From Neobacillus citreus (lineage in GTDB: Bacteria; Bacillota; Bacilli; Bacillales; Cytobacillaceae), in assembly GCF_018343545.2 (NCBI RefSeq), contig NZ_JAGYPE020000047.1, positions 1 through 47,363 of the forward strand: 47,363 nucleotides of DNA, written 5' to 3'. Shown piece after piece: positions 33,466 through 42,360 of the stretch (positions are counted from its first letter, which is position 1; each line of letters opens with the position of its first letter). Below the pieces are notes generated by a model, which was given only the letters and a program-made list of their open reading frames with translations, was not told the origin of the DNA and ran no database searches. The translations under genes and the position numbers were made by a program.

Positions 33466-33921
33466 ATGAAGGTATCCAGTAAAGGTGAATATGCCTTAAG
33501 GGCCTTGCTCATGCTTGGAGGTCATCAAGGCAATGTCCTCGGCATCCAGGAAATTGCCGACAAGACCCTGGTAACCACTAATTACCTTGAACAAATCCTG
33601 CTTCAATTAAAAAAACTAGGCTATGTAACTAGTAAACGAGGGGCAAAAGGCGGCTACATGCTGCTAAAAGAGCCGCAGGAAATTAATATCGGAGAAATCA
33701 TCCGAGAATTAGAGGGGCCTCTATCTCCAATGGCATGTGCATCCATTACGAAGTATGAACCATGTCCATTAGAGGTGGGATGTCAGTTAAAGCCGCTATG
33801 GTCCTTAGTAAGAGATACCATTGCCTATGTCCTTGACAGGACGACACTGGAAGATTTGTTAGAAAACAAAATAAGTCTATTAAAAGGAGAGGATTTAGTT
33901 GTCATCAAAAATACACCTTAA
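33466..33921 (+). CDS. Rrf2-family regulator with three cysteines (possible Fe-S sensor of sulfur status)
   Basis: 151 residues from the ATG at 33466, seven bases after AAGGAGAGG. The winged helix is typical of Rrf2 (MKVSSKGEYALRALLML, recognition helix near VTTNYLEQILLQLKKLG, wing RGAKGGYMLL). Unlike the Bacillus CymR repressor, it carries Cys91, Cys100 and Cys106 (CASITKYEPCPLEVGC), the spacing zone where IscR, NsrR and RirA bind an Fe-S cluster. It heads the YezD-sulfate transporter order, so control of sulfate or cysteine supply is likely. The next gene starts 23 bases before its stop. Confidence 0.88.
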   Translation: MKVSSKGEYALRALLMLGGHQGNVLGIQEIADKTLVTTNYLEQILLQLKKLGYVTSKRGAKGGYMLLKEPQEINIGEIIRELEGPLSPMACASITKYEPCPLEVGCQLKPLWSLVRDTIAYVLDRTTLEDLLENKISLLKGEDLVVIKNTP

Positions 33922-34093
33922 TCAGCAAGTGCTGGAAAAACTCGAAAGTTTGTTGGAAGGCTTAGAATTTGGAACCGTCCAAATCACCGTTCACGATTCG
34001 CAAATCACGCAAATCGACCGGTTGGAAAGACATCGGCTGCCATTGCAGAAAAAAACAAACCAAGTAATCAACCACAGGAAAAACGAAAGATGA
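33899..34093 (+). CDS. YezD-family (DUF2292) small protein
   Basis: 64 residues. The motif LEFGTVQITVHDSQITQIDRLERHR is the core of the YezD family (shown in pieces elsewhere as GTVQITVHD and QIDRLERHR). In Bacillus species YezD is linked to sulfur and cysteine metabolism genes, but its action is unknown. The start is a TTG at 33899 preceded by AGGAGAGG; it overlaps the Rrf2 gene by 23 bases. It is followed by a terminator-like leader and then the sulfate-binding protein gene. Confidence 0.85.
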   Translation: MSSKIHLNQQVLEKLESLLEGLEFGTVQITVHDSQITQIDRLERHRLPLQKKTNQVINHRKNER

Positions 34094-34119
34094 ATATGCT
34101 GCCGATCGGACCCCCGAAG

Positions 34120-34189
34120 GCCCTTTAGTTAGATGTACGTGACAATGTACATGTAAAAACTAATGGGCTTTTTTTATTGAAAAAAGCCC
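34120..34189 (+). terminator. Leader terminator with a competing hairpin before the sulfate transporter genes
   Basis: A long stem forms from GCCC (34120-34123), TTAGTT (34125-34130) and ATGTAC (34133-34138) with GTACAT (34147-34152), AACTAA (34158-34163) and GGGC (34165-34168), followed by seven T. The same GGGC plus T-run can instead pair with AAAAAAGCCC (34180-34189). The two structures cannot coexist. It separates the Rrf2-YezD pair from the transporter genes. Confidence 0.75.
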
Positions 34190-34216
34190 GCCAATTCAAA
34201 AAAAGGGGAGTTAAAA

Positions 34217-35278
34217 ATGCTCAAAAAAGTCTTAATTACGCTAATTTCACTAATGTTTCTTGTAGAGGTCGCCGGTTGCTCGATCCAATCTTCAACTGAA
34301 CCATCCAAGTCCAAAAAAGATGCTGCCACTAAGGAAACCAATAAGAAACCGATTGAACTGCTGAATGTGTCCTATGATCCAACCCGAGAATTATACGAAG
34401 AATATAACAAAAGCTTTGCTGCTTATTGGGAAAAGAAAACCGGTCAAAAAGTAACGATTAACCAATCTCATGGTGGTTCCGGCAAGCAGTCCCGCTCTGT
34501 TATTGACGGACTCGAAGCCGATGTCGTGACGCTGGCCCTTGCTTATGATATCGATGCGATTGCCGGAGCAGGCAAACTTGCGGACGACTGGCAGAAGCGG
34601 CTAGTTGACAACAGTTCACCGTATACATCAACCATTGTCTTTCTGGTTCGGAAAGGGAATCCCAAAGGAATCAAGGACTGGAATGACTTGGTGAAAAAAG
34701 ATGTTTCCGTTATTACCCCGAATCCAAAAACCTCTGGCGGTGCACGTTGGAATTACTTGGCTGCTTGGGGCTATGCACTGCAGCAAAATAACGGAGATGA
34801 ACAAAAAGCACAAGAATTTGTGGCAAAGCTCTTTAAAAATGTGCCGGTATTGGATTCCGGAGCCCGCGGTTCGACGACTACTTTCGTGGAAAGAGGAATC
34901 GGTGATGTATTGATTGCTTGGGAAAATGAGGCTTATCTTGCACTTAAGGAATTTGGCGAAGACAAATTTGAAGTAGTCAATCCATCTGTCAGCATCTTGG
35001 CTGAGCCTCCTGTTTCCGTTGTCGATAAAGTAGCGAAAAAGCATGGGACCGAAGAAGTGGCAAAAGCTTATCTTGACTATTTATATACAGTTGAAGGACA
35101 GGAAATTGCCGCGAAGAATTTTTACCGTCCGCGCAATAAAGATGTCGCCGAAAAATATGCCAGCCAGTTCCCTGATATCAAACTATTTACGATTGATGAA
35201 GTTTTTGGTGGCTGGAAGAAAGCCCAAAAAACTCACTTTGATGATGGAGGCATCTTCGACCAAATCTATAAACCGTAA
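34217..35278 (+). CDS. Sulfate-binding lipoprotein of an ABC transporter
   Basis: 353 residues. The signal peptide ends in the lipobox VAGC with lipidated Cys21. The sulfate-binding signature is NQSHGGSGKQSRSVIDGLEADVV (about 91-113, in parts), followed by DIDAIAGAGKLADDW and VRKGNPKGIKDW. It captures sulfate (or thiosulfate) outside the membrane and delivers it to CysTW. The stop TAA shares its last base with an ATG, but the true next start is the GTG at 35296. It is preceded by AAAAAGGGGAG. Confidence 0.94.
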   Translation: MLKKVLITLISLMFLVEVAGCSIQSSTEPSKSKKDAATKETNKKPIELLNVSYDPTRELYEEYNKSFAAYWEKKTGQKVTINQSHGGSGKQSRSVIDGLEADVVTLALAYDIDAIAGAGKLADDWQKRLVDNSSPYTSTIVFLVRKGNPKGIKDWNDLVKKDVSVITPNPKTSGGARWNYLAAWGYALQQNNGDEQKAQEFVAKLFKNVPVLDSGARGSTTTFVERGIGDVLIAWENEAYLALKEFGEDKFEVVNPSVSILAEPPVSVVDKVAKKHGTEEVAKAYLDYLYTVEGQEIAAKNFYRPRNKDVAEKYASQFPDIKLFTIDEVFGGWKKAQKTHFDDGGIFDQIYKP

Positions 35279-35295
35279 TGAATGGAGGCTTTCAC

Positions 35296-36132
35296 GTGTT
35301 TAATCAATCTAAGCGCCGCCGGGTACTCCCGGGGTTCGGACTCTCAATGGGGTATACGGTCATTTATCTCAGTCTGATTGTCCTAATCCCGATTGCGGTT
35401 TTATTTTTAAAAGCAACTACCATCAGCTTGGCCGAATTTTGGGAGACTATAACGGATGATAGAGTCGTAGCTTCCTATAAACTGACTTTTTACACCTCCT
35501 TTGTTGCTGCAATGGTGAATGTCCTATTTGGAACGCTAATCGCCTGGGTATTAGTAAGATATGACTTCGTTGGGAAACGATTCGTTGATGCGCTTGTCGA
35601 CCTGCCCTTCGCCCTGCCGACTGCAGTTGCAGGCATAGCGCTAACCGCCATCTATGCTCCGAATGGGTGGATTGGTCAATATTTCGAAGCTGCCGGGGTG
35701 AAGATTGCCTATACACAGTATGGCATCATGATTGCGTTGACGTTTATCGGGCTCCCCTTTGTGGTCCGTTCAGTCCAGCCGGTCTTGCAGGAATTGGACC
35801 AACAGTTCGAAGAGGCCGCCGCTACACTTGGTGCCTCTTCGGCCCAAATTTTCTTCAAAATAATTTTCCCAGCCATTTTCCCGGCCATGTTGACAGGCTT
35901 TGCCCTTGCCTTTGCGAGGGCCTTGGGTGAATATGGGTCGGTCGTATTCATATCCGGCAACATGCCGATGAAAACGGAAATTGTCCCCCTGCTCATCATT
36001 ACAAAATTGGAGCAATACAACTACGGGGGTGCCGCTGCCATTGCCGCCGTCATGCTCGTCATCTCTTTCCTTCTATTATTCTTAATTAATTTTTGGCAAT
36101 GGAGAACGGCAAGGAAACATCAAGTGACCTAG
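35296..36132 (+). CDS. cysT: Sulfate ABC transporter permease CysT
   Basis: 278 residues from the GTG at 35296, seven bases after GGAGG; the upstream ATG at 35278 lacks a site and would place the GGAGG inside the gene. Six membrane helices with the CysT motifs LVDLPFALPTAVAGIAL (about 104-120) and the EAA-like loop EEAAATLGASSAQIFFKIIFP (about 178-198, in parts). It forms the sulfate channel with CysW. Confidence 0.94.
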   Translation: MFNQSKRRRVLPGFGLSMGYTVIYLSLIVLIPIAVLFLKATTISLAEFWETITDDRVVASYKLTFYTSFVAAMVNVLFGTLIAWVLVRYDFVGKRFVDALVDLPFALPTAVAGIALTAIYAPNGWIGQYFEAAGVKIAYTQYGIMIALTFIGLPFVVRSVQPVLQELDQQFEEAAATLGASSAQIFFKIIFPAIFPAMLTGFALAFARALGEYGSVVFISGNMPMKTEIVPLLIITKLEQYNYGGAAAIAAVMLVISFLLLFLINFWQWRTARKHQVT

Positions 36133-36147
36133 AGGAGTTTGAAAAAT

Positions 36148-36999
36148 ATGATTGCTAGAGAACATGTCCATCTAAAAAGTCCAGGAGCCAGCCGTTTTGC
36201 CCTGGCTCCGATAAGGAAATGGCTACTGATTGGAACAGCCCTCGGATTCTTAGGAGTCTTTATCCTCATTCCCCTAATTGCTGTTTTTACTGAGGCGTTG
36301 AAAAAAGGGATCGAGTTATACTTCGCGGCCATCATAGAGCCTGATGCTCTTTCGGCGATTAAGCTTACGCTCATTACCGCGGCTATTGCCGTTCCCTTGA
36401 ATACCATCTTCGGCGTCATTGCCGCTTGGGGAATCGCAAAATTTAATTTTAAGGGGAAGAATATCCTGATTACCCTGATTGATATTCCGTTTGCTGTTTC
36501 CCCAGTCATTGCTGGTCTCGTGTTTGTGTTGTTGTATGGTTCAAATGGGGTGTTTGGTCCGTTACTAGAAGCAAATAATTTAAAAATCATATTCAGCGTA
36601 CCGGGAATCGTTCTCGCCACTACTTTTGTGACTTTCCCGTTTGTAGTTCGCGAGTTAATTCCAATTATGCAGGAGCAGGGTACGGAGGAGGAGCAAGCAG
36701 CGATAACGCTCGGTGCAAGCGGGTGGCAAATGTTTTTCCGAGTGACTCTACCGAATATTAAATGGGGATTGCTTTATGGAGTCATTCTTTGTAATGCCCG
36801 GGCGATGGGTGAGTTTGGCGCCGTTTCGGTTGTGTCCGGCCACATCAGAGGGCTTACCAATACCCTCCCTCTTCATGTTGAGATTTTGTATAACGAATAC
36901 AACTTTACCGCCTCCTTTGCCGTCGCTTCCCTGCTGGCACTGCTTGCGCTTGTTACGTTAGTTTTTAAAAGTATTTTGGAATGGAAAACAAAGAAATAG
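36148..36999 (+). CDS. cysW: Sulfate ABC transporter permease CysW
   Basis: 283 residues from the ATG at 36148, ten bases after AGAGGAG; a TTG at 36139 is also in frame but too close to that site. Six membrane helices. CysW motifs are LIDIPFAVSPVIAGLVFVLL (about 107-126) and EEEQAAITLGASGWQMFFRV (about 176-195). The channel partner of CysT, it lies 15 bases after it. Confidence 0.94.
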   Translation: MIAREHVHLKSPGASRFALAPIRKWLLIGTALGFLGVFILIPLIAVFTEALKKGIELYFAAIIEPDALSAIKLTLITAAIAVPLNTIFGVIAAWGIAKFNFKGKNILITLIDIPFAVSPVIAGLVFVLLYGSNGVFGPLLEANNLKIIFSVPGIVLATTFVTFPFVVRELIPIMQEQGTEEEQAAITLGASGWQMFFRVTLPNIKWGLLYGVILCNARAMGEFGAVSVVSGHIRGLTNTLPLHVEILYNEYNFTASFAVASLLALLALVTLVFKSILEWKTKK

Positions 37000-37018
37000 T
37001 AGAGAGGGAGATTACCAT

Positions 37019-38113
37019 ATGGGGATTACAATCAGTGGCATAACGAAAACTTTTGGTGCTTTTGAGGCCGTCAAAGATATTAACCTAGAAATACCAACCG
37101 GGGATTTTGTGGCATTACTTGGTCCATCTGGTTCTGGGAAGACCACCCTTCTTAGACTGATTGCAGGATTGGAGGGGTTAGATACAGGTTCGATCTTTTT
37201 CAACGGTGTTGATTATTCTTTCAAAACTGCGAAAGAACGCAAGGTTGGCTTTGTATTTCAGCATTATGCCTTGTTTAAGCATATGACCATTTTTGAGAAC
37301 GTCGCCTTTGGGTTGAAGGTGCGGCCTCGCAAATTGCGTCCTTCCAAGAGTGAAATCAAGGATAAAGTACTGGAGTTATTAAGGCTGGTACAGCTTGAGC
37401 ACCTTGCCGACCGGTATCCTTCCCAGCTTTCAGGTGGGCAGAGACAAAGGATTGCGCTAGCACGGGCGCTTGCCGTGGAACCTGAGGTGCTTCTTCTCGA
37501 CGAACCATTCGGAGCGTTGGATGCAAAGGTTCGGCAGGAGCTGCGCCATTGGTTACGGGAAATCCATCGAAAGCTTAATATTACCACTGTTTTTGTGACA
37601 CATGATCAGGAAGAGGCACTTGAGATGGCCGATACTGTTGTGGTGATGAATCATGGGAAAATTGAACAAATTGGTTCTCCTGCGGAAGTTTATGAAAAAC
37701 CGGCAAATGCCTTTGTTTATAGCTTTTTGGGCCGGGTGAACGAATTCAGTGGGGCTGCTTTGTATAATGATGTTGCAGTTGCGAGGGATGCGGCGGTGGA
37801 TACGGTCGGGTATATTCGCCCCCATGAGATTGGGTTGAGCAGGTTTTCCAACCGGAACAGTGTGGCATCAGAAGTGTCCCATGTCAATGCGGTTGGTTCC
37901 ACTCTCCGGGTTGTCCTGAAACGTATTGATACGGAGGATTTTTTTGAAGCGGAATTAACAGGGGACAGCTTTCGGAAACTTGGTCCATTTAAAAAAGGTG
38001 ATATTCTTTATGCTGATTTTAAAAATATCGTTGTGTTTGAGGCTAAACAGGATCCTGATCATGCAAAAGTAATGGAAAAGGTAGCTGCTGGGGCTTTTTC
38101 GGCATTTACGTAA
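37019..38113 (+). CDS. cysA: Sulfate ABC transporter ATP-binding protein CysA
   Basis: 364 residues. Walker A GPSGSGKTTLLR (about 34-45), signature LSGGQRQRIALARAL, Walker B VLLLDEPFGALD and switch VTHDQEEALEM are intact. The C-terminal domain (about 240-350) includes VGYIRPHEIGLSR, the CysA/TOBE region. It energises sulfate import. GAGGGAG lies nine bases before the ATG, and the gene is 19 bases after cysW. It is last in the operon. No terminator is seen; hairpin array D starts 27 bases after the stop. Confidence 0.95.
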   Translation: MGITISGITKTFGAFEAVKDINLEIPTGDFVALLGPSGSGKTTLLRLIAGLEGLDTGSIFFNGVDYSFKTAKERKVGFVFQHYALFKHMTIFENVAFGLKVRPRKLRPSKSEIKDKVLELLRLVQLEHLADRYPSQLSGGQRQRIALARALAVEPEVLLLDEPFGALDAKVRQELRHWLREIHRKLNITTVFVTHDQEEALEMADTVVVMNHGKIEQIGSPAEVYEKPANAFVYSFLGRVNEFSGAALYNDVAVARDAAVDTVGYIRPHEIGLSRFSNRNSVASEVSHVNAVGSTLRVVLKRIDTEDFFEAELTGDSFRKLGPFKKGDILYADFKNIVVFEAKQDPDHAKVMEKVAAGAFSAFT

Positions 38114-38139
38114 TAGAGGTATATTGAATTGTTTTTTTG

Positions 38140-38483
38140 ATAACTACCCGGGGTGGAGGTTCTTTACTTGTTCGGAGGTTATAATGGGTTCATAACTACC
38201 CGGAACGAGGCTACTTTTCCTGTTCGGGCGTTATGAGGCGTTCATAACTCCCCGAGATGGCGCGGCTTTTCCCGTTCGGGCGTTATAAAGCTTTCATAAC
38301 TACCTGGGTAGCGCAGCTTTTCTCGTTCGGTAGTTATAAAAGCTTTCATAACTACCCGGGGTGGCGCGGCCTTTCTCGTTCGGGCGTTATAAAGCTTTTC
38401 ATAACTACCCGGGATGGCGCGGCCTTTCTCGTTTGGGCGTTATAAAGCTTTCATAACTACCCGGGTTAACGTGGCTTTTCTTA
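38140..38483. repeat. Tandem hairpin array D, seven 52-bp units
   Basis: ATAACTACCCG-type words start at 38140, 38192, 38244, 38296, 38348, 38401 and 38453, steps of 52 except one of 53. Each junction of two units forms a hairpin: a right arm like GTTCGGGCGTTAT, a loop AAAGCTTTC and a left arm ATAACTACCCG. In the fourth unit GGTAGTTAT (38329-38337) pairs perfectly with ATAACTACC (38348-38356). The connecting GGTGGCGCGGCCTTTCTC is GC-rich. Located in the convergent gap between cysA and the SNF2 gene. Confidence 0.92.
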
Positions 38484-38930
38484 TTCGGTCGAATAGCAAC
38501 ATTCTATGCGACCGAACATTTGGTAAATACGTCGGTTTGGAAGCATAGAGCCTTTCTATGCGACTGAACGTTTGGTAAATACGTCGGTTTGGGAGCATAG
38601 ACTCTTTCTATGTGACCGAACGTTTGGTTAATCCGCAGGTTCGGGTGCATAGACCCTTTCTATGCACCCGAATGATTGGTAAATGCGCAAGTTCGGGAGC
38701 ATAAACCCTTTCTATGCACCCGAGCGATTGGTAAATGCGCAAGTTCGGGAGCATAAACCCTTTCTATGCACCCGAACGATTGGTAAATGCGCCAGTTCGG
38801 GAGCATAAACCCATTCTATGCGACCGGACATTTAGTAAATCCACCAGTTCGGTCGCATAGACCCTTTCTATGCGACCGGTTGTTTGGTAAATCAGCCGGT
38901 TCGGGAGCATAAAGTCTTTATATACGATAG
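38484..38930. repeat. Tandem hairpin array E, eight 52-bp units plus a decayed one
   Basis: CTATG words start at 38504, 38556, 38608, 38660, 38712, 38764, 38816 and 38868: every step is exactly 52. A ninth, decayed copy lies near 38920. Hairpins form between the right arm of one unit and the left arm of the next across a CCCTT loop. At 38640-38672 TTCGGGTGCATAGA pairs with TCTATGCACCCGAA over all 14 bp. Another, near 38847-38878, has 12 perfect pairs with the different word GGTCGCATAGA. It runs up to the SNF2 gene's stop side. Confidence 0.93.
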
Positions 38931-38969
38931 TACGATTAAAAAATTGCCCAGCTAGGTTCCCCCACACAA

Positions 38970-41900
38970 CTATATCATCAGTATCTCTCTAATATCCTCT
39001 TCCGTCAGTGTCCCCATCGCTTTCTCATCCGAATCAATGATTTCCTCTATTAAGTGCCTCTTTTTATCCTGCAGTTCATTAATCTTTTCCTCGATGGTGC
39101 CACGGGCAACAAGCTTGATCACCTGAACCTCATTTTGCTGGCCCATCCGGTGCGCACGGTCCGCGGCTTGCTCCTCAACAGCAGGGTTCCACCAAGTGTC
39201 ATATAAAATAACGGTATCCGCCCCCATCAGATTAAGGCCGGTTCCCCCTGCTTTCAAGGAAATTAGGAAAAGGTCACGTTCACCGTGATTGAACCGTTCG
39301 CAGATGTCCACCCGCTCTTCAGATGGAGTCTGCCCATCAAGGTAAAAGTATGGTTGTCCTTTTGCCGTTAACCGCCGTCCAATCAACGCCAGCATTTTCG
39401 TAAACTGTGAAAAAATTAACACCCGTCTCCCAGAAAGCCGTGATTCCTCTAATATTTCCATGAGCTGGTCAAATTTTGCCGACCCGCCTTGATAGCCGTC
39501 TACGAACAAGCCCGGATGGCAGCAAATCTGCCGCAGGCGTGTCAACCCTGCTAAAATCTTGATGCGATTTTTTCGAATCGTGTCTTTGTCCAGATGCTTT
39601 AATGTATCATGCCGAAGCTTGGCCAAATAAGCGGCGTACAACCTCTTTTGTTCGGGTAGCAGTTCAACTGCTACTAGCGATTCGATTTTTCCAGGGAGTT
39701 CGGATAAGACATCCTCCTTCATCCTGCGCAGCAAGAATGGCCGGATTCTCCGAGCGATTTGCTTTCGGGTCAGCTGGCTGAATTCCTTCAGCCCAAGGAA
39801 AAGTTCTGGAAAAACGACATGGAAAATCGACCACAGCTCCTCCGATGAGTTCTCAACCGGCGTTCCAGTCAGCGCAAAACGATGATGGGCATGAAGCTTT
39901 TTTACCGCCCGGGCTGTTTGCGTCAACGGATTTTTAAAGGCCTGGGCCTCGTCAAAAAACACGGTATGAAAGGTTTGTTTTTCAAACCATAGGATGTCCT
40001 TACGCAGTAATGGATAGGAAGTGATAAGGACATCGACATCGGAAAGATCCTGAAGCTGCTTGGTCCGCTCTTCCTTTGAACCATCGATGACCACTGCCCG
40101 CAGTTGGGAGTTCCCGGTAAATTTCCTGAACTCGCTTAGCCAGTTATAGGTCAGAGAGGACGGACAGACAACGAGGACCGGCTGCTTTTGCTCGCGAATT
40201 TCCGGCAGCACTGAGACAATAAAAGCGATGCTTTGAATCGTCTTTCCCAGTCCCATATCATCGGCCAGGATTCCCCCGAAGCCAAAGTGAGCGAGTGTTT
40301 TCATCCATTTAAAGCCAACTTTTTGATAATCTTTGAGAATAGGCTCAAGGCTGCGAGGAACCTTGAAGTCCAGGCTGCCCGGGTTTCGGAGCTGTTCCAT
40401 AAACTTCCTGAAGGATTCCTCCAGTTTAAAGGCATCGCTCACCTCCACCGTATCCAGCAGCTGCAGACACTGTTCGATAGGCAAGGCCAGTCCATTCTCC
40501 AAGTCACCGGCCTTCATAAGTGGTGAATGGAGAAACCGCTGAATCTCCTCGAATTCCCTGGTTTGCAAGGATAGCAGAGAGCCATTCGGCAATCTATAAT
40601 ACTTCCGTTTTTCCTCGAGCGCCTTCAAGATATCGCGAATCTGATTGTCGGAAATACCGTCCATTTCAAACTTGAATTCCAGCCAATTGGTCCGCTCCCT
40701 CTTTACCTTCACCCTGATTTTCGGAAAAACATTTTCTCGAAAAATTCGACTGCGGACAGCCGTGGTCGCATAAATTTGGGCAAGCTTTTGCAGCCGCGGT
40801 ACGACATAGACCAGAAATTCGTACTCAAGATCCTCATTATGCAAAAAATAGCCCCCATCCGTCTTGGCGAATGAGCTGTCCTCCATGATTTGCAAGATCT
40901 CCGCTTCCTTCTCGACATCCCTTACAATCATCGAGCCTGCCGGAAGTTCCCTTCCCTCAAGCGGATTGATCAACATGTGTTCATAGTGAAACTCGACTCC
41001 GGCAAGGAGCCGGTTTTTCACCCGATCTAAGTAGAGCTTGGCCTTCAACGGTGTTTTCATCCAGGTTTTTGTGATGGAATCGGCAATCTGCACCTGCCCC
41101 AGCTCTTTTAATCCCGGGGCGACTTTTTCAAGAAAAAACGGAATTTGTTCGTGCGGGATAGGGATTTTGTTGGTCCCGGAACCATGGAGCATTCGTTTTA
41201 GTTCCAATAACCTCTGGAAATCCTGATTCTTCAATTGTGTTATTTTCCCGTCGTAAAGAACGGAGCGATAGGTTTCCAAAATTAGTATCTGGTCAAATCC
41301 TTCAACCACCAGTAGATTTTCCGTAAAAGCAAACTGTAATGGCAGCGAACCGTCTGACAGCTGGAGTTCTTCATAGGTTTGGCCATTGTACTGTATTTTG
41401 CCCCTGGGAGCCTTTATAAGTAATGGCAGGAGCCGGTCCCATAAGGATGCCGAAATCGGCAGGACTTGCGGATCCAAAGCTTCCTTTCCATAAGCCTGTT
41501 CATCTCGAACCATGTTAATCAGCTGCTGAATAACGGCATCGGTTTCTTTTTGAAAGCAATGAAGGCTCGGGTCGTAAGTAAAGGAATCCGATAGAACATA
41601 TCGATTTCCACTACTGACCTTGTCCAAAAACTCTCTGATATTTTGAACCTCGTTCTCTTCTACCTCTATCTCAATGCCCAGAATACGCCGGCCCTCGCCT
41701 GCAGCGACTGGTTTACAGCTAAACCTCGCATCCAGCACGGTTCTTTTTTCAAAATAATTCTGGTGTCCGCTGGTCTGGACGGGCTTATTATCGAAAATAG
41801 TCAGCAAACTGGCGGTCAGCTCCTGATTCAGTAAATTCGGTGTTGTTCCTTGCCGTTGATGATCGTATATCGCCAATAAAACCGCCGCAATATGCTGACA

Positions 41901-42128
41901 ATCCTTTTGAAAAGAAGCTAGCTTTGGGCAGCTGCAATTTGTACGAATCTCACCATCTGCATCCGTTTCAACAGTTACATGAAAATCGCCATCAACTGTC
42001 GCCTGACAGCGATACAGACCATATTCCGTGAAGGTCACTTTATTCGTCCGATAAAAATAATCTCCTCTTTTGAAGGAGACTGCGCCACACATATCTGTGA
42101 TGATTTTATAATTTAACTCTATGTTCAT
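38970..42128 (-). CDS. SWIM zinc-finger SNF2-family helicase (YwqA-like)
   Basis: 1052 residues. The N-terminal SWIM finger is CSCPKLASFQKDCQH (Cys65, Cys67, Cys77, His79). A long bacterial SNF2-associated region follows (about 90-590). The SNF2 ATPase has Walker A DDMGLGKTIQS (near 625-640) and DEAQ box FFDEAQAFKNP (near 725), and the helicase C-lobe has SLKAGGTGLNLMGADTVILYD and WWNPAVEEQAADRAHRMGQ (near 960-995, in parts). Such proteins are ATP-driven translocases that remodel protein-DNA or RNA polymerase complexes; the bacterial role is poorly known. The gene is single. Its stop faces arrays D and E. Confidence 0.93.
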   Translation of the reverse strand: MNIELNYKIITDMCGAVSFKRGDYFYRTNKVTFTEYGLYRCQATVDGDFHVTVETDADGEIRTNCSCPKLASFQKDCQHIAAVLLAIYDHQRQGTTPNLLNQELTASLLTIFDNKPVQTSGHQNYFEKRTVLDARFSCKPVAAGEGRRILGIEIEVEENEVQNIREFLDKVSSGNRYVLSDSFTYDPSLHCFQKETDAVIQQLINMVRDEQAYGKEALDPQVLPISASLWDRLLPLLIKAPRGKIQYNGQTYEELQLSDGSLPLQFAFTENLLVVEGFDQILILETYRSVLYDGKITQLKNQDFQRLLELKRMLHGSGTNKIPIPHEQIPFFLEKVAPGLKELGQVQIADSITKTWMKTPLKAKLYLDRVKNRLLAGVEFHYEHMLINPLEGRELPAGSMIVRDVEKEAEILQIMEDSSFAKTDGGYFLHNEDLEYEFLVYVVPRLQKLAQIYATTAVRSRIFRENVFPKIRVKVKRERTNWLEFKFEMDGISDNQIRDILKALEEKRKYYRLPNGSLLSLQTREFEEIQRFLHSPLMKAGDLENGLALPIEQCLQLLDTVEVSDAFKLEESFRKFMEQLRNPGSLDFKVPRSLEPILKDYQKVGFKWMKTLAHFGFGGILADDMGLGKTIQSIAFIVSVLPEIREQKQPVLVVCPSSLTYNWLSEFRKFTGNSQLRAVVIDGSKEERTKQLQDLSDVDVLITSYPLLRKDILWFEKQTFHTVFFDEAQAFKNPLTQTARAVKKLHAHHRFALTGTPVENSSEELWSIFHVVFPELFLGLKEFSQLTRKQIARRIRPFLLRRMKEDVLSELPGKIESLVAVELLPEQKRLYAAYLAKLRHDTLKHLDKDTIRKNRIKILAGLTRLRQICCHPGLFVDGYQGGSAKFDQLMEILEESRLSGRRVLIFSQFTKMLALIGRRLTAKGQPYFYLDGQTPSEERVDICERFNHGERDLFLISLKAGGTGLNLMGADTVILYDTWWNPAVEEQAADRAHRMGQQNEVQVIKLVARGTIEEKINELQDKKRHLIEEIIDSDEKAMGTLTEEDIREILMI

Positions 42129-42360
42129 GTGGTTTCTCCTTCCTTAGAGATTTCAATATTACGATTTTATCATAAGGGCAGCCCAAATTCATACATAAGG
42201 AAATACGGGAGACTTTATCATTTGTTCCAACCTTATAATCATATATAAAGATCAAATACAACTTTTGGTTTATTTTCCTTTTAAAGCACAATTGATTTAA
42301 TAAGGAAAGAATGATTCAAGGCTTATGTTTGAGCATCAAAGTAGATAGGGGGAACGAACA

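Noticed and set aside
34120..34189. S-box or T-box riboswitch before the sulfate transporter
   Set aside because: No conserved riboswitch core, T-box sequence or specifier loop can be seen; only simple hairpins are present.
38140..38930. Possible CRISPR array
   Set aside because: Whole 52-bp units repeat, including the parts between dyads. There are no unique spacers, no leader and no cas genes in the window.
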